NCBI GenBank assembly: GCA_964648695.1
Contig: CAZYLH010000004.1
Coordinates: forward strand, 1-55,857
Origin: UBA4292 sp964648695
GTDB taxonomy: Bacteria; Bacillota; Clostridia; Lachnospirales; Lachnospiraceae
Direction of reading: 5' to 3'
DNA: 55,857 nucleotides
The position numbers were made by a program, and so were the translations under genes. Shown in pieces: positions 16,898 to 24,537 of the stretch (the first letter of the stretch is position 1; every line of letters starts with the position of its first letter). Below the pieces are notes generated by a model. The model was not told the DNA's origin. It did not search any database and worked only from the letters and a program-made list of their open reading frames with translations.

Positions 16898-17803
16898 CTA
16901 ATAGTGAACATTCTTTTTGCTGATCAAAAGATTAATGCAGGTGATCGTTAGCACAATGCAAAACAAAATGATGGCTGCCGCCGAAGCGTAGGATGGATAC
17001 CCTCCGCTGTCCCCGTAAAGCATGTCATAGATATATCCAACGATAGTGTTCATCTCTGCCGCATTTAAGTCCGTCCCAAATAAAGCCACCGCATCGCTGT
17101 ACGCCTTAAACGCGCCGATAAAGCCAGTGATCACAAGGTAAAAGATCATCGGAGAAATCATGGGCAGGGTAATCCGCCTAAAAATCCTGAATTTAGATGT
17201 TCCGTCCACCTGCGCAGCCTTATAATAATCCTGATTCACAGACGCTAAAGCACTTGTGAGAATGAGGATTTTAAACGGCATAACAACCCAGATGGTATAA
17301 AAGCAGAGCACAAACATCTTCGCCCAGTAAGGCCCATCTATGAAGTCTATGCTCTCACCGCCAAACCAGTTGATCACAAGATTTGCAAAGCCGTCGCTGT
17401 AAGCAGTCTGCTTAAACAATATCATAAACACCAGTCCCACCGCCAGAGTGTTTGTCACATACGGCAGAAAATAAATGGTCTGGAAAAACTTTCTAAGGGG
17501 CGTTATGGAATTTAGTCCCACAGAGATTAAAAGTGCGATACCCGTAGATAATGGCACGGTTATGATAACCAGAATGAAAGTGTTCTTTACCGCCTGCAAA
17601 AAATAAGGGTCGTGCAGCACATAGGAATAGTTGTAAAAGCCCGTCCCCCAGAAGGTCTGGGACGTAAAATTATACCCCTCCTCAAATGAATAGACAAACA
17701 CGTCTATAAGGGGGTATACCATAAATACTCCGAGAAAAAGGAGCGCTGGCAAGAGGTACAGCCAGCCCTTAAAGCTTGTGCCGCCCATTTTGTCATTCAT
17801 CAT
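16898..17803 (-). CDS. Carbohydrate ABC transporter permease, MalF type
   Basis: 301 aa, six membrane helices with the EAA loop DYYKAAQVDGTSKFRIFRRITLP. It begins inside the 3' end of the ATPase gene (11 bp overlap): AAAGGAG lies seven bases before the double ATG at 17801-17803. CUT1-type sugar importer subunit; it pairs with the MalG-type permease. Three genes upstream and downstream complete the transporter. Confidence 0.93.
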   Translation of the reverse strand: MMNDKMGGTSFKGWLYLLPALLFLGVFMVYPLIDVFVYSFEEGYNFTSQTFWGTGFYNYSYVLHDPYFLQAVKNTFILVIITVPLSTGIALLISVGLNSITPLRKFFQTIYFLPYVTNTLAVGLVFMILFKQTAYSDGFANLVINWFGGESIDFIDGPYWAKMFVLCFYTIWVVMPFKILILTSALASVNQDYYKAAQVDGTSKFRIFRRITLPMISPMIFYLVITGFIGAFKAYSDAVALFGTDLNAAEMNTIVGYIYDMLYGDSGGYPSYASAAAIILFCIVLTITCINLLISKKNVHY

Positions 17804-18929
17804 CGACCATCTCCTTTGCCGCATCAGACGCTAAGTTATCCAAAAAAATCCGTTCCTCTGTTTCCTTATCAAAAAGGAATACCTTGTAAGGCTTTAACTC
17901 AAAGCGCACCATCTCATTTGCCGTATTTACCCCGGCATCAGTGCCAATGATAGCTCTGATACTTGACCCCAGTGATGCGGGGTTTTCAATCACAAGACTG
18001 ATGTCGCGCCCCATCACCTCAAGCGCCTTTAGCTTGCAGGAAAATGGGCCGTCCTCCTTAGGCACAAACCCTTCAGGCCTTATCGCAGCGTATACCTCGC
18101 GGTCTGGCACGCCCACAGTCTCCATCACACGCTCCTGCCCTATAAAGAGAGCGCCGTCCTTGACCTGCCCTGCAAAGACATTTATGGGAGGTGTTCCGAG
18201 AAATTTTGCAACGAAGAGATTTTTAGGGCTGTCATAGACCTCCTGGGGCTGTCCAATCTGCTGAACAACTCCGTCCTTCATCACCACGATCATGTCGGAG
18301 ATGCTCATGGCCTCCTCCTGGTCATGGGTGACAAAAATGGTTGTGATACCCGTCTCCTTCTGTATCCGCCTGATCTCCTCCCTTGTCGCAAGGCGAAGTC
18401 TTGCGTCAAGGTTTGATAATGGCTCGTCAAGCAAAAGGACTCTCGGCATTTTTACCAGCGCCCTGGCAATCGCCACTCGCTGCTGTTGTCCGCCGGAAAG
18501 CTGCGCTGGCTTTCTGTCCATCAGCTCGCTAATCTGCACAAGCCCCGCCGCCTCATCCGCCTTTTTGTTCATCTCCTCTTTTGAGAGCTTGTCCTTACCC
18601 TTTAGGTTCTGAAGCGGGAAGAGGATGTTTTGTCGCACTGTAAGATGCGGATAGAGGGCATAGTTTTGAAATACCAGCCCTATCCCGCGGTGCTCCGGGG
18701 CAATATTTGTAACGTCCCCATCCCCAAAGTAGATCTTTCCTTCTGTCGGTTTTAACAGCCCGCTGATAAGATTTAGCGTGGTGCTCTTTCCACAGCCCGA
18801 GGGCCCAAGTAAACCGATGAGTTTTCCGTCCGGGATCTCAAAATTAAAATCATTTACGGCGATCACATCTTCTTTCTTTTTATCACGGTTTGGAAATTTT
18901 TTTGTCAAATGCTCCAGTACAACCTTCAT
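17793..18929 (-). CDS. Sugar ABC transporter ATP-binding protein (UgpC/MsmX type)
   Basis: 378 aa. Walker A GPSGCGKSTTLN (about 41-52), ABC signature LSGGQQQRVAIARALV, Walker B VLLLDEPLSNLDARLR, then the C-terminal TOBE-like domain that marks CUT1 ATPases (UgpC, MsmX, MalK). In Firmicutes one such ATPase may serve several importers, but this copy is the first gene of an operon with two permeases and a binding protein, so it is probably dedicated. Reads from the promoter at 19011-19039. Confidence 0.94.
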   Translation of the reverse strand: MKVVLEHLTKKFPNRDKKKEDVIAVNDFNFEIPDGKLIGLLGPSGCGKSTTLNLISGLLKPTEGKIYFGDGDVTNIAPEHRGIGLVFQNYALYPHLTVRQNILFPLQNLKGKDKLSKEEMNKKADEAAGLVQISELMDRKPAQLSGGQQQRVAIARALVKMPRVLLLDEPLSNLDARLRLATREEIRRIQKETGITTIFVTHDQEEAMSISDMIVVMKDGVVQQIGQPQEVYDSPKNLFVAKFLGTPPINVFAGQVKDGALFIGQERVMETVGVPDREVYAAIRPEGFVPKEDGPFSCKLKALEVMGRDISLVIENPASLGSSIRAIIGTDAGVNTANEMVRFELKPYKVFLFDKETEERIFLDNLASDAAKEMVDDE

Positions 18930-19010
18930 GGGCTCCTCCCTCCCTGCATGAATTCCAAAATTCTATAAGTCGCCCGACAAAGGGATATACCTCCCTGTCG
19001 CACGCCTCAC

Positions 19011-19039
19011 ATTATACACAAAAAAGCTGTGATTGTCCA
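19011..19039 (-). promoter_or_regulatory. Promoter of the sugar ABC importer operon
   Basis: Minus strand TGGACA (19034-19039), 17-bp spacer, TATAAT (19011-19016). The leader of about 80 bases contains a small hairpin (GACAGGGA with TCCCTTTGTC). Confidence 0.7.
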
Positions 19040-19116
19040 CAAGCTATACGCCCTTTTGCTCCTTAGTCTCTTTTCTATACGATTAATTTCTTTCTATTTT
19101 TTTAACATTTACTTGC

Positions 19117-19145
19117 TTGACATTTTTTTTGCATAATGGGATAAT
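19117..19145 (+). promoter_or_regulatory. pckA promoter
   Basis: TTGACA (19117-19122), 17-bp T-rich spacer, GATAAT (19140-19145). The transcript starts near 19152, and its first bases can fold into a GAAGC/GCTTC hairpin closed by GTGCC/GGCAC. Confidence 0.8.
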
Positions 19146-19210
19146 AGTGCCCGTGAAGCAAAAAGGGCTTCCGTGCCCGGCACACAACTATTCTATAGAA
19201 AGGGTATTTA

Positions 19211-20821
19211 GTGAAAATGAAGACAATCGATTTAACCAAGTACGGCATCACCGGAACGACCGAAATTGTACGCAACCCCTCCTATGAGCTACTTTTTGAA
19301 GAGGAGACCAAGTCCACTCTTGAAGGTTTTGAAAAAGGACAGGTCAGCGAGCTCGGCGCGGTAAACGTTATGACAGGTATCTATACCGGACGTTCTCCCA
19401 AGGATAAGTTCATCGTTATGGACGAGAACTCCAAGGACACTGTATGGTGGACATCCGACGAGTATAAAAACGACAATCACCCTGCAAGCAAAGAGGCGTG
19501 GGATGCTGTAAAGGAAATCGCAAAGAAGGAGCTCTCCAACAAGAGACTGTTCGTTGTAGACGCATTCTGCGGCGCAAACAAGGACACTCGCATGGCTATC
19601 CGCTTTATCATGGAGGTTGCTTGGCAGGCACACTTTGTGACAAATATGTTTATCAAGCCCACTGATGAGGAGCTTGAAAACTTTGAGCCTGATTTCATCG
19701 TATACAACGCTTCCAAGGCAAAGATTGAAAACTACAAGGAGCTGGGCTTTAACTCCGAGACTGCGATTGTATTCAACATCACCAGCCGTGAGCAGGTTAT
19801 CTTAAACACCTGGTATGGCGGCGAGATGAAAAAGGGTATGTTCTCCATGATGAACTACTACCTGCCTTTAAAGGGCATCGCTTCCATGCACTGCTCCGCA
19901 AACACAGATATGAACGGCGAGAACACCGCTATCTTCTTCGGCCTTTCCGGAACCGGTAAGACCACCCTTTCCACAGATCCAAAGCGTCTCTTAATCGGCG
20001 ATGATGAGCACGGCTGGGACGACAACGGAGTATTTAACTTCGAGGGCGGATGCTATGCAAAGGTTATCAACCTTGACAAGGAATCCGAGCCCGATATCTA
20101 TAACGCAATCAAGAGAAACGCTCTTCTTGAGAATGTAACTCTTGATGAGAACGGAAAGATTGATTTTGACGATAAGAGCGTGACCGAGAACACCCGTGTT
20201 TCCTATCCGATTGACCACATTGAAAAGATCGTTCGTCCGGTTTCCGCAGCTCCGGCGGCAAAGAATGTTATCTTCCTGTCAGCCGATGCGTTCGGAGTGC
20301 TTCCTCCTGTATCCGCTCTGACTCCTGAGCAGACCGAGTACTACTTCCTGTCCGGCTTTACAGCAAAGCTTGCAGGAACAGAGCGCGGCATCACAGAGCC
20401 CACTCCTACCTTCTCAGCTTGCTTTGGCCAGGCATTCTTAGAGCTGCACCCTACCAAGTATGCGGAGGAGCTTGTTAAGAGAATGAAGGAAAGCGGCGCA
20501 AAGGCTTATCTGGTAAACACCGGATGGAACGGAACCGGAAAGAGAATCTCCATCAAGGATACCCGCGGCATTATAGACGCTATCTTAGACGGCTCCATCG
20601 AAAAAGCTCCTACAAAGAAGCTTCCCTATTTCAATGTTGAGATCCCTACAGCTCTTCCCGGTGTGGATCCTGCTATTCTGGATCCCCGTGATACATACGC
20701 AGATGTTTCCGAGTGGGAGACAAAGGCAAAGGATCTTGCTGGACGCTTCATCAAGAACTTTAAGAAGTACGAGAGCAATGCGGCCGGAAAGGCACTTGTA
20801 TCTGCCGGCCCTCAAATTTAA
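19211..20821 (+). CDS. pckA: Phosphoenolpyruvate carboxykinase (ATP)
   Basis: 536 aa. It has TGIYTGRSPKDKF (about 55-67), the P-loop GLSGTGKTTLS near residue 245, LIGDDEHGW and the KISG-like C-terminal GWNGTGKRISIK. This ATP-type enzyme interconverts oxaloacetate + ATP and PEP + CO2 + ADP; in anaerobes it often runs toward oxaloacetate for succinate or propionate formation. The GTG at 19211 has GAAAGGG seven bases upstream; an ATG two codons later (19217) is the alternative. Codon use looks smoother than in neighbours (many AAG, GAG, CTT), consistent with high expression. It is monocistronic: the next promoter overlaps its end. Confidence 0.97.
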   Translation: MKMKTIDLTKYGITGTTEIVRNPSYELLFEEETKSTLEGFEKGQVSELGAVNVMTGIYTGRSPKDKFIVMDENSKDTVWWTSDEYKNDNHPASKEAWDAVKEIAKKELSNKRLFVVDAFCGANKDTRMAIRFIMEVAWQAHFVTNMFIKPTDEELENFEPDFIVYNASKAKIENYKELGFNSETAIVFNITSREQVILNTWYGGEMKKGMFSMMNYYLPLKGIASMHCSANTDMNGENTAIFFGLSGTGKTTLSTDPKRLLIGDDEHGWDDNGVFNFEGGCYAKVINLDKESEPDIYNAIKRNALLENVTLDENGKIDFDDKSVTENTRVSYPIDHIEKIVRPVSAAPAAKNVIFLSADAFGVLPPVSALTPEQTEYYFLSGFTAKLAGTERGITEPTPTFSACFGQAFLELHPTKYAEELVKRMKESGAKAYLVNTGWNGTGKRISIKDTRGIIDAILDGSIEKAPTKKLPYFNVEIPTALPGVDPAILDPRDTYADVSEWETKAKDLAGRFIKNFKKYESNAAGKALVSAGPQI

Positions 20822-20828
20822 TTTCTGA

Positions 20829-20857
20829 TTGACAAGGACTCTTTCCTGTGGTAGAGT
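20829..20857 (+). promoter_or_regulatory. Promoter of the Trp T-box operon
   Basis: TTGACA (20829-20834), 17-bp spacer, TAGAGT (20852-20857), starting 8 bp after the pckA stop. The -10 lies in GTGGTAGAGT, the same ten bases as before the leuA T-box. Confidence 0.7.
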
Positions 20858-20863
20858 GTTACA

Positions 20864-21140
20864 AAACCAGTGAGGAAGAGTGAGTAATCCCGGCAAAAAC
20901 ATCACAGAGAGCTGCGGTTGGTGGAAGCGCAGTATGGCATTACCGGGATGAATGGGCTTCTGAGGGCAAGCTGAACTAACAGTAGGCGAGACGGAGAGCA
21001 CACTCCGTTATCAAATGGCGCATAGTCACAGTGCTATGCATGAGAGGGCGCGAATTCGCGTCAAGCCGGGTGGCACCGCAGGAGTATGTTGATCATACGC
21101 TCCTGTCCCTGCATTTTTTGTGGGGACAGGAGCTTTTTTG
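20864..21140 (+). promoter_or_regulatory. T-box leader, tryptophan specificity
   Basis: All key parts of a T-box are visible. Stem I: AGTGAGTA S-turn side, TAATCCCGG/CCGGGAT helix, and the distal AGAGAGCTGCGGTTGGTGGAA motif (about 20906-20925). The specifier loop reads GAA-TGG-GCTTC with TGG at 20953-20955 (Trp codon). The antiterminator has the T-box sequence GGGTGGCACCGC (21068-21079), whose bulge TGGC pairs with an acceptor end having G73, as in bacterial tRNA-Trp. It is followed by a strong terminator (21099-21139). Uncharged tRNA-Trp should allow readthrough into the downstream dehydrogenase and transporter genes. Confidence 0.92.
21099..21139 (+). terminator. Conditional terminator of the Trp T-box
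   Basis: An 11-bp perfect stem, GCTCCTGTCCC (21099-21109) with GGGACAGGAGC (21123-21133), and then TTTTTT. It competes with the T-box antiterminator. Confidence 0.9.
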
Positions 21141-21200
21141 CTTCATAGGGCAAATCCCAAAACCGCCCAGCAGTTCTCACAAAGGAAAGGAGATGGCTCT

Positions 21201-22301
21201 ATGAAGCTTGAAAACTACGAAGTACACCTTCCAAACTACTCAATCGGCGACAAGATCTATGACAAGATTGGCCCAGTGTGCGAATCCTACGGAAAAACTG
21301 TCCTAGTGATTGGGGGCGAAAAAGCCCTGGCGGCCGCCTATGACAAGATCTGCCGCTATGTGGAACAGACCAATCTTAAAATCATCGGCAAAGTCTTATA
21401 CGGTGAGGGCTGCACCTATTCCACAGTGGAGCGCTTAAGAGAAATGCCACTTTATAAGGAAGCGGATATGGTATTTGGCGTTGGCGGCGGAAAAGCTCTT
21501 GATACGGTAAAGTGCTTATGCATCTCAGATGACAAACCTGTCTTTGCCTTCCCCACTATCGCCTCCAACTGTTCTGCCTGCACATCCGTGTCCATTATGT
21601 ACAATGATGACGGCACATTCCTTAGGCCCCACTTTTTTGTAAGGCCGGTCATGCACGCCTTCATTGACACGGAGATAATCGCCAAGGCCCCGAGCCAGTA
21701 TATGTGGGCAGGGATTGGTGACACCTACGCAAAATACTATGAGGCCGTCATCTCCTCACGAGGGGAGCGCCTTGAGCATTTTACTGCCATGGGTGTGGCG
21801 GTAAGCCGCATGTGTCTGGATCCACTTCTAGACTACGGCGAAAAAGCCTTCGCAGATCACAAGCGTGGTGAACTCTCCTATGAAGTGGAACAGGTGATTC
21901 TTGCCATTGTGGTATCCACTGGTATCGCCTCCATCTTTTTAACCAAGGATTTTACACCGGATTACAACAGCGGTCTGGCCCATGCCACCTTCTACGCTTT
22001 AACCTCATATCCCGTCATCGAGGAGCGCCATCTGCACGGTGAGGTCGTAGGTTTTGGCATTCTGATTGCCCTGCTGGTTGACGGGCAGGAAGATGAGTTT
22101 GAAAAGATCTATCAGTTAAACAAAGCAATCGGCCTTCCCACCTGCCTTGAGGATATCGAGATTACAGAGGATGAGTGGGAAGAGTGCTCAAAGCGCATTC
22201 CAAACATGTCCGATATCGCTCACTATCCATACAAGGTCACTGAGGCTATGCTAAAAAATGCCATGGACAAACTAAAAGAAAGGAGACTTTGCCATGAATA
22301 A
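21201..22301 (+). CDS. GldA-family iron/zinc-type dehydrogenase under Trp T-box control
   Basis: 366 aa in the glycerol-dehydrogenase branch of the iron-type alcohol dehydrogenase/dehydroquinate synthase superfamily. NAD-binding GVGGGKALDTVK (93-104), FPTIASNCSACTSVS (118-132), metal ligands D174 (GIGDTYAKYYEA), H261 (GLAHATFYAL) and H279 (HLHGEVVGFG) are present, so it should be catalytically active. The ATG at 21201 has AAGGAG 8 bases upstream; the longer ORF from 21120 runs into the terminator and is not real. It overlaps the transporter gene by 8 bp. Substrate unknown: Trp-starvation control makes true glycerol dehydrogenase unlikely, and an oxidoreductase for an indole or aromatic metabolite is a possibility (inference). 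Confidence 0.87.
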   Translation: MKLENYEVHLPNYSIGDKIYDKIGPVCESYGKTVLVIGGEKALAAAYDKICRYVEQTNLKIIGKVLYGEGCTYSTVERLREMPLYKEADMVFGVGGGKALDTVKCLCISDDKPVFAFPTIASNCSACTSVSIMYNDDGTFLRPHFFVRPVMHAFIDTEIIAKAPSQYMWAGIGDTYAKYYEAVISSRGERLEHFTAMGVAVSRMCLDPLLDYGEKAFADHKRGELSYEVEQVILAIVVSTGIASIFLTKDFTPDYNSGLAHATFYALTSYPVIEERHLHGEVVGFGILIALLVDGQEDEFEKIYQLNKAIGLPTCLEDIEITEDEWEECSKRIPNMSDIAHYPYKVTEAMLKNAMDKLKERRLCHE

Positions 22302-23484
22302 AGAAAGAATTTCTGCAAGCAGCACTTCAATTATCCTGGGAGTTTCCTTTGTATGGTTTACCACGCATTTTGGAGGCGGTTTCGCCTCGGGTGCTCAGAT
22401 TTACAGCTATTTTGTGAGATATGGCATTTGGTGTCTAATCATGCCGGTCTTTGCCATGCTCTATAATGCAGTCTTCTTCGCATATAGTCTCTATTTTGCA
22501 AGAAAGCACCAGGTATACGACTACCGCTCCTATAACAATGCATTTTACGGAAAATTTTCTCCTATCTTTTCCAACCTCTTTGAGCTACTCTACATATGCG
22601 TTATGTGCGTGGCCCCTGCGGTTGCCTTTGCCACCGGGGGATCCACCTTGCAGGAGCTAACCGGACTTCCGTATTTACTCTGCACCTTCTTAATAGGCGT
22701 CTTCATATTTATAGTTGCCATTTTCGGAACAGATTTGGTGCGCCGGGTGGCTTCCGTTTTATCTGTCTGCATTGTTGTGGGGCTACTGGTTGTCTACATC
22801 CCGAATATAATAAGTAATTTTGACGGTATCTTGGAGACAGCTTCAAGCATGGGGAATGCCGAGCTACCTCTCGGAAGCGCTTTTTACTCCGCCTTTCTCT
22901 ACGGAACCTTCCAGCTCTCAAACATCGCCGTATTTGTACAGCACGCAAAGTCCTTTGAGAAACCATCGGATGCGGTAAAGAGCATGGGCGTGGGATTTGT
23001 TATCAATGCCCTGATCATGGTGATGGTCGTGCTTGGACTGATGACGGTTTACACAAACCCCGACATGGGAAGCCAGAGTGTGCCAACTCTGTTTATGGTT
23101 CAGCAGGGAGTGGGGGCAGTCTTTATGACGCCTTTGATCTCAATACTAATCATCCTCGGAGCTGTCTCAACGGCGGTCAACATGGTAGCTGCGATGGTCA
23201 AAAGAATCTGTAAAGATTCTCCCGAAAAAAAAGAAGCCGAAAAACAGTCAGCTTCTAAATTCGGTGTTTCTAAAAAAGAAATAATTGCTGCCCTTATTTG
23301 TTGTCTTGCAGACTTTGGAATTGCACAGTTTGGACTCCTGACGCTAATCCAAAAGGCTTACAGCGCCCTCGCTTATCTAGCAATTCCGGTGATACTTATT
23401 CCATACATTATTCATATGATCTTTAGCCAAAGTAAATCTAAAAGAAAAACCTTATCAAGATCACCGGATAAGTTCACTCCCTAA
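22294..23484 (+). CDS. YkvI-like membrane transporter, Trp T-box controlled
   Basis: 396 aa, about ten membrane helices. The first helix has FGGGFASGAQIYSYF, which matches the unwound glycine motif of LeuT/APC-fold carriers (GxGFxSG). The family is annotated as uncharacterised YkvI-type membrane proteins. A Lys-rich loop (KDSPEKKEAEKQ) precedes the last two helices. ATG at 22294 overlaps the dehydrogenase gene by 8 bp with AAGGAG 8 bases upstream. The Trp-responsive T-box suggests uptake of tryptophan or a Trp precursor or peptide; inferred from regulation only. Confidence 0.85.
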   Translation: MNKERISASSTSIILGVSFVWFTTHFGGGFASGAQIYSYFVRYGIWCLIMPVFAMLYNAVFFAYSLYFARKHQVYDYRSYNNAFYGKFSPIFSNLFELLYICVMCVAPAVAFATGGSTLQELTGLPYLLCTFLIGVFIFIVAIFGTDLVRRVASVLSVCIVVGLLVVYIPNIISNFDGILETASSMGNAELPLGSAFYSAFLYGTFQLSNIAVFVQHAKSFEKPSDAVKSMGVGFVINALIMVMVVLGLMTVYTNPDMGSQSVPTLFMVQQGVGAVFMTPLISILIILGAVSTAVNMVAAMVKRICKDSPEKKEAEKQSASKFGVSKKEIIAALICCLADFGIAQFGLLTLIQKAYSALAYLAIPVILIPYIIHMIFSQSKSKRKTLSRSPDKFTP

Positions 23485-23503
23485 GGTAACTTAACCGACA
23501 CGC

Positions 23504-23536
23504 AAGCTGTCCCGTCCGCGGGGCAGCTTATTTATA
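23504..23536 (+). terminator. Terminator after the YkvI-like gene
   Basis: 10-bp stem AAGCTGTCCC (23504-23513) with GGGGCAGCTT (23520-23529, one G-T pair), followed by ATTTATA. The T-tract is weak. Confidence 0.7.
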
Positions 23537-24239
23537 GCAATGAAAGACCCCAGCCAAAGATTACTGTTTCTCTTCGACCAGGGTCAGTTTATTATCTCGA
23601 TCATATTCACCTATATGCGGTTTGTCTCCAAACCTGTTGAGATTTTGGGTTTTTTGCTCCTCTATGTTCAGGACTACTCGCTTAACTTCTTCTTTCTATT
23701 TTATATGTAACTCATCCATCGTCCATGGTCAATGTAATGCGTCCATCTGCCGCCTGAACCAGGAACGGAAATCTTATCCTTGAAACCTCTATCCGGATTT
23801 TCTTCTCTACGCTTCCTCCTTGAAAAGGTATGGTACTAATGATTTTCACCGTCTATAGCCAGTATATATATCACTTTCACATCCGTTTTCCCATGTGCCT
23901 CTACACTTTGCGCATCCTTCTCGGATAAATTTATTCCTCTCTTTCTTCTTAGCCTCACCCACACCCTTTTTAGGGCTTTGGTTACATTTCTCTGGCTACT
24001 TCTTCGCGTTTTGATTTCCTTTTCCCTTATCCGCTGATTATTCAAAATAGAAAGTTTTTATTTAAGCTTGTCATCCGCAACAGCATCATCAAAAACAATC
24101 TGTTCGTAAAGCTTTTTAAAAAAAGATTTTCAATCCTGTTTTTCATTTTGGCTGCTATTATGAGCATCTGCAACCCTTCTTACGTTGCCATTTCTGCCAC
24201 CTCTTTCCGGTAAGTTCCTACCTCACCTGTTTATTTTCC

Positions 24240-24253
24240 TGAGAATATTCTCA
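24240..24253. repeat. Palindrome, copy 1 (14 bp, perfect)
   Basis: TGAGAATATTCTCA is a perfect inverted repeat. A second copy of its core (AGAATATTCTC) lies at 24372-24382, both inside AT-rich DNA after ATTTTC. Function unknown; a protein-binding site is possible. Confidence 0.5.
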
Positions 24254-24371
24254 TCTTCTATTTTTTTGAATGTTTCGGTTTCTTTTTGTGAGTTTATTGT
24301 ACATCGACCTTTTTCTTTTGTCAATAGTCAAAATCAACTTTTTTAATGTTTTTATTATGTATTTTATTTTC

Positions 24372-24382
24372 AGAATATTCTC
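24372..24382. repeat. Palindrome, copy 2 (AGAATATTCTC)
   Basis: Shares 11 bases with the 14-bp palindrome at 24240-24253, centre-to-centre about 130 bp. Confidence 0.45.
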
Positions 24383-24441
24383 TTGTTTTCTGACACTTTA
24401 GGGCAATTTATCAGCCTCTCATCAGTCTGTATATATCAAGC

Positions 24442-24491
24442 AAAAAGACCGCCCCGGCTCGAGATAGTTCTCTGGCTGAAACGGTCTTTTT
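24442..24491. terminator. Terminator downstream of the GH13 gene (works on both strands)
   Basis: AAAAAGACCG (24442-24451) pairs with CGGTCTTTTT (24482-24491) around a GC-rich partly paired loop. On the minus strand the arm ends in TTTTT, fitting the end of the amylase-family transcript. Confidence 0.75.
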
Positions 24492-24537
24492 AGTTATGGT
24501 CTATAAAATTTGCAAAACACCCCTAAATAAGATTTAA

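Larger units (their letters stand above)
23540..24430. other. Gene-free region, probably decayed coding sequence
   Basis: About 0.9 kb without a convincing gene. On the minus strand short open stretches lie in different frames and look coding in composition: a Lys/Glu-rich piece ending VADDKLK near 24065, a 69-codon frame (23836-24045) with basic ALKRVWVRLRRKRG, and a piece ending LTLVEEKQ near 23569. Each is broken by stops or frameshifts and none has an RBS, which suggests the relic of a gene. I cannot name it. The half from 24230 to 24420 is very AT-rich and contains two GAATATTC palindromes. Confidence 0.5.

Noticed and set aside
21120..21200. Extended N-terminus of the GldA-family dehydrogenase
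   Set aside because: It would be translated through the T-box terminator; a clear RBS precedes the ATG at 21201.
23836..24045. 69-codon basic open frame on the minus strand
   Set aside because: No RBS, no recognisable domain, surrounded by frame-broken sequence; reported only as part of a decayed region.
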